From JARRRD01 sp037381085 (lineage in GTDB: Bacteria > Nitrospirota > Thermodesulfovibrionia > Thermodesulfovibrionales > UBA6898): a stretch of DNA of 14,298 nucleotides. Positions 12,730 to 14,298 of this stretch are shown in pieces. The notes under the pieces are model-generated. The model saw only the letters and a program-made list of their open reading frames with translations. It ran no database searches and was not told the DNA's origin. The stretch's first letter is position 1. The number at the start of each line of letters is the position of its first letter. Made by a program: the position numbers and the translations under genes. Where the stretch lies: assembly GCA_037381085.1 (NCBI GenBank), contig JARRRD010000092.1, positions 1 to 14,298 on the forward strand, given 5' to 3'.

Positions 12730-14298
12730 ATGGCAACTTTTGAGGTACCCAGGATCAGAAATGTTGCAGTGATAGCGCACGGTGGAGCAGGGAAAACGTC
12801 ACTCGTTGAGGCGATGCTCTTCGATTCCGGAATGACCGACAGGCTCGGAAGCGTTCAGGACGGCACGACAGTCACCGATTACGAACCGGAAGAGATCGAC
12901 AGAAAGATCAGCATCACGTCATCTCTTGCCTTCTGTGACTGGGACAAGCACAGGGTCAACCTCATAGACACTCCCGGTTTCATCAATTTTCTGGAAGATA
13001 CGAAGGGATGCCTCAGGGTCTCCGACGGGGCGGTGGTCATTGCCAGTGCCTTATCGGGCGTGAAGGCCGAGACGCTCAAGGTCTGGCAGTACGCCGCGGA
13101 GTATAGCATCCCGCGGCTTGTATTTGTAAACAAGATGGACAGGGAAAACGCCGACTTCGAGAAGACCCTGGGGAGTCTTGAAAAGGGGCTGGAACGTGAG
13201 GCTATAGCCCTCCATATTCCGATAGGTGCCGGAGAAAACCTCTCAGGGGTGATCGACATCATAAAGATGAAGGCCTGCAGGTTCAGCGGAGGCAAGGCGG
13301 AAGCGGTGGACATTCCGAAGGAAATGCAGGAGACAGCCGCGCAATACAGGAAAAAGCTGGTCGAAAAAGTTGCTGAAGGCGACGACTCTCTTCTCGAAAA
13401 ATATCTGGAGGGCGGCGAACTGACCGATGAGGAGATCGTAGCCGGCGTTAAGGCCGGTTCGCTGCAGGGAAAATTCATACCCGTAACGTGCGGTTCGGCG
13501 GTGAAGAACATCGGTATCCCGAACCTCCTCGATTCGATCTTGCTTTGTCTGCCTTCCCCCGATGAAAAGTCAGGTCTTTCCGCTGTCAGTGGCAGGAATC
13601 CCAAGGACGGGTCGGAGGTTACCAGAAAGCCCGATGGGAATGAACCGTTGAGCGCATATTTTTTCAAGACTATTGCCGACCCTTTTGCCGGGAAGATCTC
13701 TCTTTTCAGGGTTTATTCAGGGGTGATCAAGGCGGATTCTACCGTGTACAATGCGACGAACGACACAAAGGAGCGCGTGGGGCAGCTCTTTTATCTCCAG
13801 GGTAAGAAACAGGTGCCGGCCCCTTCACTCAGTGCCGGCGAGATAGGGGGCGTGGCGAAGCTTAAGGGTACGAATACCGGTGATACGATTGCCGATGAGG
13901 CACACCCTGTCATCTTTGAAAAGGCCAGGTTTGCCGACCCTCTAATATCATATGCGATGGCACCCAAGAACAAGGGTGACGAGGAAAAGGTGAGTGCGAG
14001 CATCCATCGGGTGCTGGAGGAAGACCCCACTCTCAAGTTCAGCAGGGATGAAGAGACGAAGGAAATGATTATTTCCGGTATGGGGCAGGTGCATATCGAG
14101 GTCACCCTTGAACGTCTGAAAAGACGGTTCGGCGTTGAGATAGAGATGAGCACGCCGAAGATTCCTTACAGGGAGACGATAAAGGGCGCGACAAAGGTTC
14201 AGGGCAAATACAAGAAACAGTCAGGTGGGAAAGGCCAGTACGGTGACTGTTACATAGAGGTCGAACCTCTGCCAAGGGGGGGTGGTTTCGAGTTTGTC
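12730..14298 (+). CDS. Elongation factor G-like GTPase (second-type EF-G), 3'-truncated
   Basis: 523 codons are visible of an expected total of about 690. GTP-binding motifs: G1 AHGGAGKTS at residues 16-24, G3 DTPG at 80-83, G4 NKMD at 134-137, and a G5-like CGSAV. Domain II contains ADPFAGKISLFRVYSG, and domain III/IV begins with ISGMGQVHIEV and KIPYRETI. G1 reads AHGGAGK rather than the AHIDAGK of canonical EF-G, and the switch I/G2 stretch reads RKISITSS in place of the usual RGITI. Both mark the divergent EF-G-like branch found beside the true fusA in many bacteria. No rpsL, rpsG or tuf is adjacent, which agrees with a paralogue. The ATG at 12730 has AAGGGGG at 12718-12724, 5 bases away. 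The job of this branch is not firmly known; a role in translocation or recycling under special conditions is inference. Confidence 0.9.
   Translation, partial: MATFEVPRIRNVAVIAHGGAGKTSLVEAMLFDSGMTDRLGSVQDGTTVTDYEPEEIDRKISITSSLAFCDWDKHRVNLIDTPGFINFLEDTKGCLRVSDGAVVIASALSGVKAETLKVWQYAAEYSIPRLVFVNKMDRENADFEKTLGSLEKGLEREAIALHIPIGAGENLSGVIDIIKMKACRFSGGKAEAVDIPKEMQETAAQYRKKLVEKVAEGDDSLLEKYLEGGELTDEEIVAGVKAGSLQGKFIPVTCGSAVKNIGIPNLLDSILLCLPSPDEKSGLSAVSGRNPKDGSEVTRKPDGNEPLSAYFFKTIADPFAGKISLFRVYSGVIKADSTVYNATNDTKERVGQLFYLQGKKQVPAPSLSAGEIGGVAKLKGTNTGDTIADEAHPVIFEKARFADPLISYAMAPKNKGDEEKVSASIHRVLEEDPTLKFSRDEETKEMIISGMGQVHIEVTLERLKRRFGVEIEMSTPKIPYRETIKGATKVQGKYKKQSGGKGQYGDCYIEVEPLPRGGGFEFV

Overview
This is a gene-dense chromosomal stretch of moderate-to-high GC from a Gram-negative bacterium, probably a strict or facultative anaerobe of the Nitrospirota or Desulfobacterota kind. 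The placement is an inference. It rests on a MoeA fused to a periplasmic-binding-protein-like domain, a RACo-like ASKHA protein, a second-type EF-G, an RseC-like membrane protein and a C/T-rich hairpin repeat of a kind common in such genomes. There are no rRNA or tRNA genes, insertion sequences, phage genes or CRISPR arrays.

Layout: (1) 1-4340 holds a tightly overlapping forward operon. It encodes a 5'-truncated MoeA-PBP fusion, a RACo-like ASKHA ATPase that lacks its ferredoxin domain and has an altered nucleotide-binding loop, and ferrochelatase. A small cytoplasmic cyclophilin follows at 4454-4942. (2) 4943-5397 is a 455-base gap with a composite hairpin repeat, a good sigma70-type promoter and a terminator-like hairpin placed just before a DUF465 coiled-coil gene; a small RNA or attenuated leader is possible. 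(3) ilvD (dihydroxy-acid dehydratase) stands alone behind a leader with an 11-bp stem-loop. (4) rpsO-pnp-M16 peptidase is the widely conserved S15/PNPase/processing-peptidase cluster. Its upstream gap holds a tandem 10-bp repeat, a possible 24-codon ORF with a strong Shine-Dalgarno, and a promoter candidate. (5) bioD lies on the minus strand, tail-to-tail with the peptidase gene and divergent from an rseC-like gene that may be read from a leaderless mRNA. (6) An EF-G-like GTPase gene runs off the right edge.

Most of the window is housekeeping: branched-chain amino acid synthesis, RNA turnover and translation, biotin, heme. The least ordinary part is the overlapping cofactor operon at the left, where a molybdenum-insertion protein with an apparent ligand-sensing domain is coupled to a remodelled corrinoid-activator-like ATPase. 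The noncoding gaps at 4943-5397 and 7428-7595 are the next most interesting.
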